From: Branchipolynoe longqiensis
Taxonomy: Eukaryota > Annelida > Polychaeta > Phyllodocida > Polynoidae
Reading direction: 5' to 3'
DNA: 64,000 nt
Assembly: GCA_030323885.1 (NCBI GenBank)
Contig: CM059186.1
Coordinates: 167,769,417 to 167,833,416 of the forward strand
Part shown: positions 10,839-21,885 of the stretch, one piece after another
Position numbering within the stretch: the first letter of the stretch is position 1
Layout of the letters: each line of letters opens with the position of its first letter
Notes under the pieces: generated by a model
Database searches by the model: none
Told to the model about the DNA's origin: nothing
The model's input: only the letters and a program-made list of their open reading frames with translations
Translations under genes and position numbers: made by a program

Positions 10839-13204
10839 TGGCTACGGAGGAGTGGTGGAAGCCTAACTTTATTTTTGAAAGGCCCACTGGCCGAGCAATA
10901 AAAGCCCTACCTATATAACAAAAAACAAAAATTTCAATCGGAGCTCGTGTGATACGGACATGCTCTAGCTGGCTTCTGCCTAATCGATAGTGGCGCCAGC
11001 CCGGCGCAGCGGGAACCGGCCCGCAGCAAAGCGTAATAAAATACGTCGAGATAAAATATAAGTAATACATAAATAAATAAATAATAAATAAGAGTAGATG
11101 CTCCGGCCATTTATATTCACATAATAAATTATATCTCACATAACAAGTTCTTGTTAGCTCAGTGTCAGAATCACGTGACTGAGGCAGAAGAGGATAACCC
11201 TGCATGACCACTAGATGCTACTCAGATGTAAGTGGTTGGTTTCGGAATGGGATGTGACGGGCGATTATTGTGGTCAGTGACATATTATGGTGATACCTCA
11301 TAATCCCATTATGTGTGTCTTGAATGCAATTTAACTTACAGTCCCAGCAGCGATTCATGAGTGTGGATGCTCCGTTATCTGCTCCAATGATGTAGGAGCT
11401 GGTGCTTCTCGTGCTGGTCTTTTTAAACCGCAGTTTTAAAGGGAGTGGCTGTTATTCCCCCAGGTCCATTATTCCGCATCTGACTAGCCTGAGAGGTGGG
11501 GATCCTTTATTGGCTTCGTAGTGTGGTGTCGTGGGACATGCAGTCCGTATAGCTTAATTAAATATTAATGTCCTAGCAAATGCAAAGATGTTGAACTTAG
11601 AATGTCTGAGAATATCGCCTTGATAATCAGTGCAATTCTGCAACAAGGCCCAATGCATGTGTCAGTGTCGTGATAATTTAAAGGAAGCTGTGTGATATAT
11701 TGAATTGCGGTGATTGATTATAAACCTCTGTGCTTCCTGATTAATGAGGTGTACGCATTGTTCAATTATATTTCACAGAGCACTGCCTTCAATAGTTTAG
11801 TGTATCGCGATCACTCTACTCATTTCAATATACATATGTATAACCCCAACAGTAACTATTTGACATCAGTGACCACAACAGTAACTACTTGACCTCAGTG
11901 ACACCAACGGTTACTACTTCAACTCAGTGACCCCAAATTCTGAACAGCCCATACTAATATATTAATGAATAGGAGGGGTCAACATGAACTAATGACGCAA
12001 AGGTAATGCCTGACGACGATTCTTGAGTGTGGGTGAAGTAGTCTTTATCTTCCTGTTACTGCCTCTTTAAGGAATTGCTGAATACGCGTCCAGTGTACCT
12101 CTGTTTAATTTGGCTTTCCCATTAAAGATGTTTTGTTGAAGTGCCGCTAATTTTTACAACAAAACATAATATTGTATTGAACTGTTCGCCTAGTTTTGAA
12201 GTAGCTGCAAGACCTGTAAAGGCGCCTCCGGAAGGATTCCTAATCCAGCTTTTTAACCTGCTTAATATAAACGAATAAATAACTAATTGTATTCCCAACA
12301 ATGTCCCTATGCCTCGTGTTATCAGAACCCGGCCTTCCGCCATGGTGGCCCGTGGTACCCCGGCTACCCGTGGAATGTGATGAATCTCGGCCGAGATGGC
12401 CATTAAATGATATGTTATAGCAGCCCCACCCCCCGCTTCAACCCCCCCCCCCCTCGCCGATGTGACGTAGAGGGCGCCACCAACGCGCTACTTCCCAGCG
12501 CATAGAACAGCAAACACGTCACCACCACTCCATAATTTTAACTCCCTGATTCATGCGCCGCCCGCCCGGCAGGTGGCGCCACGCGTCGCGCGCACTGCGT
12601 CGCCGCGGGGACGGCTAGCACTGCCTGCGCTAGTCCAACAAGAAGCGCTGCAGTGTGCCTGAGTCGCGATAAGGCACGTCGACTGTGCGGATCGGATTAC
12701 TTAATGAAACTAGGCGAGCAGGCCGCGTCTAATGGACGGACTGCAGGCGAGCGATAAGTAAGACGAGCCCGGCCACAGAAAACCCCGCCTTCAAAATGAA
12801 AGACACAAACACACCGCACACGGCTCCACACTGCAGCCAGCCACGCAGCCGTTTTCAAATAGGAAGTTCAGCCGAGGAAACCCCAACAGTTGCCGGTTAA
12901 TGCCGCGACTGTTACATTGCCGGCGTCCGTCGATGTCTGGAGCCCTTTTTGTTGTCGTCTTTTTATGCCACAATTGGATGGAGATTAAGGAACTTGCACC
13001 GTGCAAGGCTGTTGCGTAGTTGTTGTTTTTTTAATTTCGTGTCTTTTAAAAATACGTGTGCTTTTGGAAAGAACTGTTTATAATTCACAAGGAAGGCCCC
13101 GAACAATATGTCATTCAGAGAAAGCGGGCCTTATTAAAAAGGCTAGCAATACCGATCGCATGTTGCTCTGCATGATGGGAAGAATTGAATTCTGGGCGCC
13201 ACCT
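10839..13204. other. 2.4-kb single-copy spacer
   Basis: The longest stretch nearly free of arrays in the first third. It includes an AT-rich ATAAATAAATAA segment near 11065-11095, a TCACGTGA palindrome at 11171-11178, and a GC-rich patch at 12420-12620 with two CTCF-core-like matches (12468-12477 and 12570-12579). Frames are at most 129 codons (10822-11211 minus) and not recognised. I cannot tell if any exon lies here. Confidence 0.45.
11838..11935. repeat. Short tandem repeat, about 3 copies of a 33-bp unit
   Basis: AACAGTAACTATTTGACATC then AGTGACC recurs as AACAGTAACTACTTGACCTC and ACGGTTACTACTTCAACTCA. This is a three-copy local tandem in otherwise unique DNA. Confidence 0.75.
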
Positions 13205-13680
13205 GGCGGCCGTCGGACGGGCCTTGGGTGGGGGGTGGCAGGGTGGTGGGTGGGTGGGTGGGTGGGTGGGAGGGTGAGGTGGAGGGTGAGGTGGAGGGTG
13301 GGAGGGTGGGTGGGTGGGTGGTAGGGTGAGGTTGAGGGTGAGGTGGAGGGTGAGTGGGAGGGTGTGTATGTGGGTGTGTGGGTGGATATGTTGGTGTTTG
13401 TATGTGTGTGTGGGTTGGTGGATGGATGTGTAGCAGGGTGAGGTGGAGGGTGAGTGGGAGGGTGTGTCGGTGTGTGGGCTGGTGGGTGAGTGGGTGGGTG
13501 GGTGGCAGGGTGAAGGGGAGGGTGAGTGGGAGGGGGTGTTGGTGTGTGTGTGGGTGGGTCGGTGTGTGGGTGTGTGTGTGGGCTGGTGGGTGGGTGGAAG
13601 GGTGAGGTGGAGGGCTGGTGGGTGGGTGGGTGGGTGGGTGGGAGGTTGAGGTGGAGGGTCGGAGGGTGGGTGGGTGGTAG
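13205..13680. repeat. G-rich GGGT/GAGGGT array
   Basis: Plus strand is built of GGGTGGGT, GAGGTGGAGGGT and TGTGGGTGTG segments. Dense GGG runs give strong G-quadruplex potential on plus. The long His/Pro/Thr-rich minus frames of up to 244 codons and the Gly/Val/Trp-rich plus frames are repeat by-products. Confidence 0.93.
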
Positions 13681-14324
13681 AGGGGACCGCTCCATGTATT
13701 ATGCTATTAGAGCTTCTTGCTTCACATGAGAACGCACGGGACGACACTTGCGTACGCCGTATGTGTTGGAGGGGAGGCGGCCGGGGCGAGGGGGTGGGGG
13801 TAAGTAGCCAGATACGGGCGCACCACTTTGTGTACACAGGCAGGCGCATCGATAAAACCCCGAGTCGTTGCCATCAAAGTTAGACGGCCACCCTCCCGGG
13901 CACGGCGGCCGCCATCCAACCGGATGGAACCGGACCCCGCAGGACGCCCCTACTTAGTTCTCGGCATGCATCCCACTTGGTTCAGATCCAATTGCGCACA
14001 GCGGCGGGCAGGGGCGGGGGGAGTGTCAGGGGTAGGGGGGAGAGCATCTCAAAACGAAGCAGGCGGGGTGGGGGTGGGGTGGGGGTGGGGGCTTTGTTGG
14101 TACTTGGCCACACTCGGGGTTTAGATGGCGTGATGATGTAGAAGTGTACGTGGCGCGCCCAGGAACCAGCGCGCGGCGCCCCGAGGCAGCGTCCCCCGGC
14201 GCCCTCTTACAGCCGCCCTCCTCGGCCCCAGCTCGGCCTGGCGCCAGCTCCCACACGCAGGCCGTACACAACCCGCGTCCCCCGGGATCCACCGGCAAGA
14301 ACAACACCAGTAGTACTCGGGGAG
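13681..14324. other. GC-rich spacer with no recognised gene
   Basis: Single-copy GC-rich DNA with G runs at 13770-13800 and 14010-14095. Open frames of up to 98 codons have no recognisable domains and are typical of GC-rich DNA. Confidence 0.5.
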
Positions 14325-14915
14325 AGGGAGGAGGGTGGTGAAGGTGGGGGATGGTGAGGGGAGGGTGGGAGGGTGGAGGGTGGAGGGTGGAGGGTGGGAG
14401 GGGCGAGGGTGATGAGGGTGGGGGGTGGTGAGGGAGGGTGGATGGTGGGTGCTGGAGGGTGGATGGTGGGAGGGTGGATGGTGGGAGGGTGGGAGGGTGG
14501 AGGTTGGAGGGTGGAGGTTGGAGGGTGGAGGGTGGAGGGTGGAGGTTGGAGGTCGGAGGGTGGAGGGTGGAGGGTGGAGGGTGGAGGGTGGGGGGGCAGA
14601 GGGTGGAGGGTGGAGGGTGCTAGCTGTAGGGTGGAGTGTGGGAGGGTGGATGGTGGAGGGTGGGAACTGGAGGGTGTATGGTTGGAGGGTGGGAGTGGGA
14701 GGGTGGGAGGGTGGAGGGTGGACGGCGGAGGGTGGAGGGTGGAGGGTGGAGGGTGGAGGGTGGAGGGGGAGGGTGGAGGGTGGAGGGTGGAGGGTGGAGG
14801 GTGGAGGGTTGAGGGTAGGAGGGTGGGAGGGCGGCGGGTAGAGGGTGGAGGGGGAGGCTGGAGGGTGGAGGATGGAGGGTTGAGGGTGGAGGGTGGATCG
14901 TGGAGTGGAGGGGGG
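14325..14915. repeat. 7-bp (GGAGGGT) array
   Basis: Almost 600 bp of GGAGGGT with GGAGGTT, GGATGGT and GGGAGGGT variants. Every unit supplies one GGG run on the plus strand. Gly/Trp/Arg/Val frames on plus and Pro/Ser/Thr frames on minus (260 codons, 14207-14989) are products of the 7-bp period. Confidence 0.96.
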
Positions 14916-15039
14916 GGGTGTTCAGTGTTGCACAGTAATATCATTCGGTTACCGATACTCACCAGTGATCCTGCAAACACTACGTTCATACCTCATTAAA
15001 TATTCACTCACCACGGCTGGCATGGTTCGTTATACCCCC

Positions 15040-15490
15040 TTCATATGACCACATCTCCCCCACATCCCTCCACATCCGCAAATCACATCCACTACACCCC
15101 ATCTCCCCAACCTGCTAAACCCTCCCCCTACCCCCAGGTCAACCCGCACCCCACCCCATCGCTACACCACTCACCTACCACACCCACAGCCAAACCCACA
15201 CCCAAGCGCACACCCACACCCACGCTCACAGCCGCACCAACAACCACACCCACACCCAGACCCACATAACCTGTGAGACTAGCCACCTCCCGGTGTAATC
15301 CCCCACAATAACCGCTAGTCCACATACACCCACACCTCACTCCATCTCCACCCTCACATCACCCACCACCCTCACCCTCCCACCCCACCCCTTCTCAACC
15401 TCCCTTAGTAACCCCCTCGGCTTCTTCAAACTCACCGCTCCCGCAGCCCAACCCACACCTCAGTCCACCTCCACCCTTACACCACCCACC
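15040..15490. repeat. Degenerate CCCACA/CACC-rich tract
   Basis: A/C-rich DNA with short CCCACACC tandems (for example 15177-15265), decaying to irregular C-rich sequence. The exact unit is unclear, and the tract may be several old arrays merged. Confidence 0.7.
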
Positions 15491-16011
15491 ACCTCACCCC
15501 CTCCTACCCCCATCCTCACTAATCCTGCGTCCCTACCCCTCCTTCTCACAGTAAGACGCCACTGCCTCCTCCCTGCTAACAACACCACCCCGGTCCGCCC
15601 ATCATGTCGCCGGGCCGCCATTGTGACGTCACCACAATGTTTGCCGATAGATGGCGCCACGCGTACTGATTTCCTCACAACCGGAACCCATCCTGAGACA
15701 TTATGTGGCGCTGCCTACCAGCCACCGAGTCTGCACGGTGGCGCCCTCTGGCGGCCGCTGACAAAGACTACCAGCCCGTGCACCTGCCTGTCGCTTCCCG
15801 GCTTGTCGTCCCCCCCCCCCCCCCCCCACCCCCCCTTCCGGGTAACCTGCCCCCTGGCGGGGTATGCTGCGCTGCGGGTCCCGCGCAATGTAAGGACGGA
15901 GAGACCAGCCCTAATGAGCGGCCGACTCCTGTTTGACCGTCCACCAGTGTCCACTCTCCGCCGGTAACCCGAGTGAGAACACCGGCCGACAGCGCCCTGA
16001 ACGCCGGTGTC
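15491..16011. other. Spacer with CRE-like and CTCF-like sites and poly-C
   Basis: Contains a TGACGTCA palindrome at 15624-15631, CTCF-core-like matches at 15648-15657 (plus) and 15741-15750 (minus), and a C run at about 15810-15835 broken by one A. No protein homology was recognised. Confidence 0.5.
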
Positions 16012-16364
16012 GCAGTTTGAAAGGGTACCTGGTTTAACACGGGCCTTGTCGTAATGAGCATGCATCAAAGTTGAAAGTTGAAGGGGGTATTTCCACCTGA
16101 TTGAGATTGTACCCATGTTTAATAACTTATTAATTGTTTGTTAACTTGTTAGTGCAGAGGATAATATATACTATCGATCATAAAATATTCACTTCATTGC
16201 AGTCCAAACAGTCTGCTTGCATGCCTTGCCCTACATTTCAAGAGAGCTCCTCCACAGCCCGAAGCAAGCCAGAAATTCAGACAACATTTCAGGCTTGACC
16301 TTCAACTTTGATGCATGGGCATTGCGAAACGGCCCGTTTTAAACCGGGTACCCTTTCAAACTGC
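16012..16364. mobile_element. MITE with about 70-bp terminal inverted repeats (family 2)
   Basis: The left end reads GCAGTTTGAAAGGGTACC and continues to CATGCATCAAAGTTGAAAG. The right end read in reverse gives GCAGTTTGAAAGGGTACCCG, continuing to CATGCATCAAAGTTGAAGG. The arms pair with few mismatches over about 70 bp around an AT-rich centre of about 200 bp. No transposase is present. A target-site duplication is not obvious. Confidence 0.85.
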
Positions 16365-16639
16365 CAGACTGGGCCTCCAGAGCTGATGGGTCGACACCGG
16401 CCACCGTCCCTCCAGAAGCACCGCGTAGTCTCCCCGTCGTACACCTCGGCACGCTGACACACGCATGCGTAAAGGGTCCACTCAATCTCACCCACACACA
16501 CCCATATCCACACTGCACCTACTGGACCAGTGTAAAATACTCCCAAATTAGGGGAAAGTGTTGTTTGTTTGTCGTGAGAATATTAACCTGGTCTTCTTTC
16601 TCTAGCTGTTGTGAAATAACTGTGATACGTAGATGCATG

Positions 16640-16783
16640 GCTAGAGAAACCTGAAGCTGAGAGACATTAAGACTGACTCATGGACATCACACTCACAGCA
16701 GAGAGCTAAATGGAGAGCGGTGGTCAAGTAATGAAAGCAGTCTTTGTCACATCGCAACCGACAGCGTGATGGTGATGATGTTG
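16640..16783 (+). mobile_element. LINE 3'-end fragment with GATG tail
   Basis: CCTGAAGCTGAGAGACATTA through AGCTAAATGGAGAGCGGTGG, GTCAAGTAATGAAAGCAGTC and a GATGGTGATGATG tail is the reverse complement of 46866-46990, where the same stretch ends the RT reading frame. It is a 5'-truncated copy with its sense strand on plus. The frame is broken by small changes. Confidence 0.85.
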
Positions 16784-17526
16784 ACGCGCCTATGTATCCA
16801 TGCTCACTCAGAGATGCCCAAGATGAGGACTATGCATTAGAGAGCGGCTCAATGTGCTAGCCACTGACCCACATACACAGGGTTAACTGTGGCAGCTGCA
16901 GTGGTCGCCGAATGTCATTCTACATCAAGTTGCAGAAGAAGCCAGACTGAGTGATGTGTGCAGTAGCCTGGCTTGTACTTACAGTATCTGCACTACCGGG
17001 ACACCCTACATACACAGCGGCTCCATCCAGTGCACAAAACTGCACCCGCCCCTCTTCCACCCTCCCCCGGGTAGTCCCCCCCCCCCACACTGCCTCCCCT
17101 CGCCATCACCCCTTCCCCCAGTCCAAGCTACCCCCACACTCTGCTCTGATCACATCCTCCAGAGACCTAACACCAACAGCGTAACACACAAGGCGGGGTG
17201 TTTTTGAGGGTTCCTTTTGGTAAATATTGTATTCATCTGAATCCTTTTTTCTGATCTTCGGGCAATATACTAATACAATAGAACCCCGCACGGAGGTCAA
17301 CCCGGGATGCGGACACTCCGTAATTACCACCACTTTGTGTCAATATCAAATAGCTCCCCTGATGCCCTGTTCGGTAGACTGGGTGCATTCATATTCTGGT
17401 TATCATCATATCTGGTGTTTAATACATAATTATTTCCTACAAGATGGAAGGAAAGGCAAACAAGGTAAGTAGGATGGCAAACTGTATTCTCTGGAAAGAG
17501 GTAAGTACCTCTTACCGACAGAAATA
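16784..17526. other. Spacer with no recognised gene
   Basis: Single-copy, with a C-rich patch at 17045-17130. Small frames of 60 to 83 codons cover it without recognisable motifs. Confidence 0.45.
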
Positions 17527-17700
17527 GAACAACATGGAACAAGTGGTACAGGCGTGAGGGAGAAGAAGGCGAGGTGAAGCGGCAGGCGACACCACCAGGC
17601 GAGGCAGAAGAAGGTGAGGTGAAGCGGCAGGCGACACCACCAGGCGAGGCAGAAGAAGTGAGGTGAAGCGGCAGGCACCACCACCAGGCGAGGTAGAAGG
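17527..17700. repeat. 44-bp tandem repeat, three copies
   Basis: Three near-identical units start GAGGTGAAGCGGCAGGCGAC at 17571, 17615 and 17660, with a partial unit upstream. The low divergence suggests a recent expansion. The minus frame (17430-17684) gives repeats of WWCRLPLHL, probably incidental. Confidence 0.9.
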
Positions 17701-18934
17701 CGTGACCAGTAGATGACTGGAGAAGTTGTCAGTTACTAAGTTAGTGGGTGTAGTGCCAGGTTGATATGAACAGATAATCGGTTTCTGTATAATCTTAGCG
17801 TATTTTTTCTTATTGTTTTATTGAAGCTGTATTTATACTGTCCATAGCATGTAAGCCCGGGTACCCACCCTTGTTTTCAATGCTGGCCAGCTGTAGCTTT
17901 GGTGTTGTCTTACCAAGCAGTAGTTGCTGATAAGTCTTTTGATTGTCTGCATTTCAGTAGCAGATAGATAGTCTGTTGGTACGTTTAGTAGCTTATGTTA
18001 GTTTTGTTTGTGGGCCCTCTTGGCATTGTATTTTTGTTCTATTCTTATTACTATGTTAGTTGTTTTCTTAAGGTTCTATGTTAGTGTTTTGGGGTTTTCT
18101 TGGGAAGAGTTTTCCACTTTTTCTACTTAATTCTATAGCCTATTTTATTTACATGTTACTCATACAACACATATTTCAAAATATGAAAAGAATAGCCAAC
18201 TCCTATATACACATATATACACAAGGTTCCATTCCATAGATATTTGTATCTGCTATATATAATATGTTTGTAGTATCACTGACATGCGCATGGCACCCAT
18301 CTTGTATATGCGTCACCTGTGTGGCCGTCATGCATCACTACCCCCCACCCACCCACCCACACCCACACCTTCTCTCCGTTAGCTCAATGAGGCTAAGGTG
18401 CATTCACACCTTCGGAGTATGTCAGCGCGGAAAGCTGCGCATCTTCAGTTTGGAGTTTGTGGAACTAGAGACTCCCTGCCGGGACCCAGCGGCACGAGAA
18501 GGAGCTGGTTCCCCGGGGTTAGCATGTGGTCCCCCGGGAGCAGGGCGCCGGGCACTGGGGGATGTGGGAGTTGGAGGTGGGGGTGGTTGGAAGGGATGAG
18601 GGTGGAAGAGGGTGTGGTGGAGGGGGCGGGTGGGTGTGGGGAGGGGATGCTGATAAGGTGTCTAAGGTTCCTTGCTGGTTGTCTGAGTGATCAGGGAGGC
18701 ATTGTGGCTGGGGCTGGGGCTTGGGCAGAGTAACTGTTCATAGTAACCGTAGCGGATGTAGCGATGCCAGTAGCGGCTATGTTAGGAGATGTGGCTGTTA
18801 GTGTTATTGTCGCTGATATAATTACCTTTAGTTATGGTGCTAGGTAGCTGTGTCGTTGGACATGTTCGTATTACTGTTGTATCTGATGTTATCATAGGGT
18901 TATTCATGAAGTTGGCAATAGTACTTTCATTGAG
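17701..18934. other. Spacer: AT-rich left half, GC-rich right half
   Basis: 17760-18260 is AT-rich and unique. 18400-18730 is GC-rich, with two overlapping frames of 111 codons at 18264-18733 that show no recognised domain. No repeats are obvious. Confidence 0.45.
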
Positions 18935-19544
18935 TCGGTGTTGTTGTCATTATTTCTGGTGGTAGTCTTATTGTTACTGTTAGTGCTGGTTGTAGGGTGT
19001 TGTTGTTGTGCAGTTGTGCTGTTGCCATTGAGCTGGTGCTACTCATCTTGTGTAGTTACTTGTGTTCTGGTATCGTTGTATTGCTGTGTTATGTTAGTGG
19101 TACCAGTGGTGATGATACTGTTGTTGCCTATTTGTGTTCTGGTGTTTATGGTGGTACTCCTGTTGTTGGGCTGTTTTTTTTGTTGCGGATCTGTTGCTAC
19201 TTGTGTCGCTCAGTTGAGCTGTTGGTGCTGCTGTGCTGCTACTGTGGCTGTGTGGTTGTGTTCTGATATCGGTGTAGGTGGTGCTGTGTTGGAGTATTGT
19301 GCTTTTAGTGTATCTGGTGTTGCTGTTGTTGTTTAGTTGTGTTCCAGTATTGGCATCGCTGGTCCTGTTCCAGTTGGTGTGTAGTTGTGTTGTGCTATTG
19401 GTGCATGTAGTGCTGCTGCGGTTGCTCCTAGTGTAATGTGATTGTCTTCTGGAGTTGTAACGGGTAGGGTTGATCGTGTGGCATATAGTTGTGTTGTCCT
19501 TTCCACGTCTGTGATGCTGCACCTGTTGGTGCTTCATTATGTTA
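18935..19544. repeat. Degenerate TGTTG/GTGCTG-rich repeat, possible old 34-bp units
   Basis: Built of TGTTGTTGTGC, GTGTTCTGGTRT and similar words. It grades into the clear 34-bp satellite that follows, so it may be a decayed edge of the same array. I could not set a single period by eye. Confidence 0.6.
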
Positions 19545-19755
19545 TGTGTACCAGTAGTACTGCTTCATTGAGATGTTTGTACCAGTGGTGTTGTTGTTTC
19601 GGTCTGCTGATTGTACCAGAGGTTGCCCTGTGTTTGCTTCATTCTGATGTTTGTACACAGCCTTATGGGTCTTTTATTCCTCCTGCTGTTTGAACCAGTA
19701 AGGAACCTGTTGTTGTTGTTTCGTTCAGCTGTGTGTACCAATGCTACTGCTATTG
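19545..19755. repeat. 34-bp satellite, block I
   Basis: Units of the form TGTTTGTACCAGTGGTGTTG then TTGTTTCGGTCTGC. The first 18 bases match blocks II and III, while the second half is block-specific. Confidence 0.75.
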
Positions 19756-20875
19756 GTGCTGCGTAGATCTAATGTTTGTACCAGTGCTGATGTTGTTTAG
19801 ATCTACTGTTTGTATGAGTGCTGCTGCTGTGTAAATCTACTGTTTGTAGGAGTTCTGCTGCTGTTTAGATCTACTGTTTGTACGAGTGTTGCTGCTGTGT
19901 AGATCTACTGTTTGTATTATGAGTGCTGCTGCTGTTTAGATCTACTGTTTGTATGAGTGTTGCTGCTGTTTAGATCTACTGTGTGTACGAGTGTTGCTGC
20001 TGTTTAGATCTAATCTTTGTATGAGTGTTGCTGATGTGTAGATCTACTGTTTGTACGAGTGTTGCTGCTGTGTAGATCTACTGTTTGTACGAGTTCTGCT
20101 GCTGTTTAGATATAATGTTTGTATGAGTGCTGCTGCTGTTTAGATCTACGGTTTGTACTAGTGCTGCTGCTGTGTAATCTAATGTTTGTATGAGTGTTGC
20201 TGCTGTGTAGATCTATTGTTTGTACGAGTGCTGCTGATGTGTAGATCTACTGTTTGTGCGAGTGTTGCTGATGTGTAGATCTACTGTGTGTACGAGTGTT
20301 GCTGCTGTTTAGATCTACTGTTTGTATGAATGTTGCTGATGTGTAGATATATTGGTTGTACGAGTGCTGCTGCTGTGTAGATCTACTGTTTGTACGAGTG
20401 TTGCTGCTGTGTAGATATACTGTTTGTACGAGTTATCCTGCTGTTTAGATATACTGTTTGTATGAGTGTTGCTGCTGTGTAGATCTACGGTTTGTACGAG
20501 TGCTGCTGCCGTGTAATCTAATGTTTGTATGAGTGTCGCTGCTGTGTAGATCTACTGTGTGTATGAGTGTTGCTGATGTGTAGATATATTGGTTGTACAA
20601 GTGCTGCTGCTGTTTAGATATACTGTTTGTATGAGTGTTGCTGCTGTGTAGATATACTGTTTGTACAAGTCCTGCTGCTGTGTGATCTAATGTTTGTATG
20701 AGTGCTGATGCTGTGTATATCTACTGTTTGTACAAGTGCTGCTGCTGTGTAGATCTAATGATTGTACGAGTGTTGCTGCTGTGTAGATCTAATGTTTGTA
20801 CGAGTGTTGCTGCTGTGTAGATCTACTGTTTATACCAGTGCTGCTGCTGTGTAGATATAATGTGTGTACCAGTGA
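19756..20875. repeat. 34-bp satellite, block II (GTAGATCTAC type)
   Basis: About 33 units of TGTTTGTACGAGTGTTGCTG then CTGTGTAGATCTAC. Variation is mainly TACGAG/TATGAG and GTGTAG/TTTAG. It is highly regular until about 20870, where the unit switches to the block III form. Confidence 0.95.
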
Positions 20876-21712
20876 TACTTTTGTTGTTTCGTCCTCCTGT
20901 TTGTACCAGTGTTGATTGTATATAGTCCCTCTGTTTGTACCAATGTGGCTGCTCTAAAGGCCCACTCTTTATACCAATGTGGCTACTCTATAGTCCCCCT
21001 GTTTGAAACAATATGGCTGCTCTATATGCCCCATGTTTATACCAGTGTGGCTGCTCTATAGTCCCCCTGTTTGTACAAGTGGTGTCCTCTGTATAGTTAT
21101 ATTCGTTATACCAGTGTGGCTGCTATTTAGTCCCCCTGTTTATACCAGTGTTGCTATTCTATAGTCCCCCTGTTTGTACCAGTGTGGCTGCTCTATAGTC
21201 CCCCTGTTTGTACCAGTATGGCTGCTCTATAGTCCCCCTGTGTGCACCACTGTGGCTGCTCTATAGTCCCGCTATTTGTTGCAGTGTGGCTGATATATAA
21301 TCCTCATGTTTGTACCAGTGTGGCTGCTCTATAGTCCTTCTTTTTGTACTAGTCTGGCTGCTCTATATTCCCCATGTTTGTACTACCGTGGCTGCTCTAT
21401 AGTCCCGCTATTTGTTGCAGTGTGGCTGATGTATAGTCCTCCTGTTTGTACCAGTGCGGCTGCTCTATAGTCCTTCTGTTTGTACCAGTGCTGCTTCTGT
21501 ATAGTTATACTGTGTGTACCAGTGTGGCTGCTGAGAGCAGTGTAGATGGTATATAATCCCCCTGTTTGTATCAGCGTGCCTGCTCTATATTCATTCTGTT
21601 TGTACCAGTGTGGCTGCTCTATAGTCCCCATGTGTGTACCAGTGTGGCTGCTCTATAGTCCCCCTGTTTGTACCAGTGTGGCTTGTCTATAGTCCCCCTT
21701 TTTGTACCAGTG
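20876..21712. repeat. 34-bp satellite, block III (CTATAGTCCCCC type)
   Basis: About 24 units of TGTTTGTACCAGTGTGGCTG then CTCTATAGTCCCCC. It keeps the TGTTTGTACCAGTG half of block II but carries a different second half at the same 34-bp period. Confidence 0.95.
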
Positions 21713-21885
21713 CTCGAGCTGCGGCCCGATGCGGGGATACAAACAGACGAGCTGTCCGTGCTTGATGGCAATAGATGCGCCAACCCGGGACGTCTCGATT
21801 GTCCCGCCAGCGGCGCGCCGGCGCATGCGCATCGAACTGCAGACATACGTCACTGTTACCCGCCCTCAGTAGGCGCTAGTGGGCG
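21713..21885. other. Short GC-rich spacer between two satellites
   Basis: About 170 bp of unique GC-rich DNA with GCGCATGCGC-like sequence near 21820. It separates the 34-bp satellite from the 31-bp array. Confidence 0.5.

Noticed and set aside
14325..14915. Telomeric repeat
   Set aside because: The unit is GGAGGGT, not TTAGGG, and I saw no TTAGGG array in the window.
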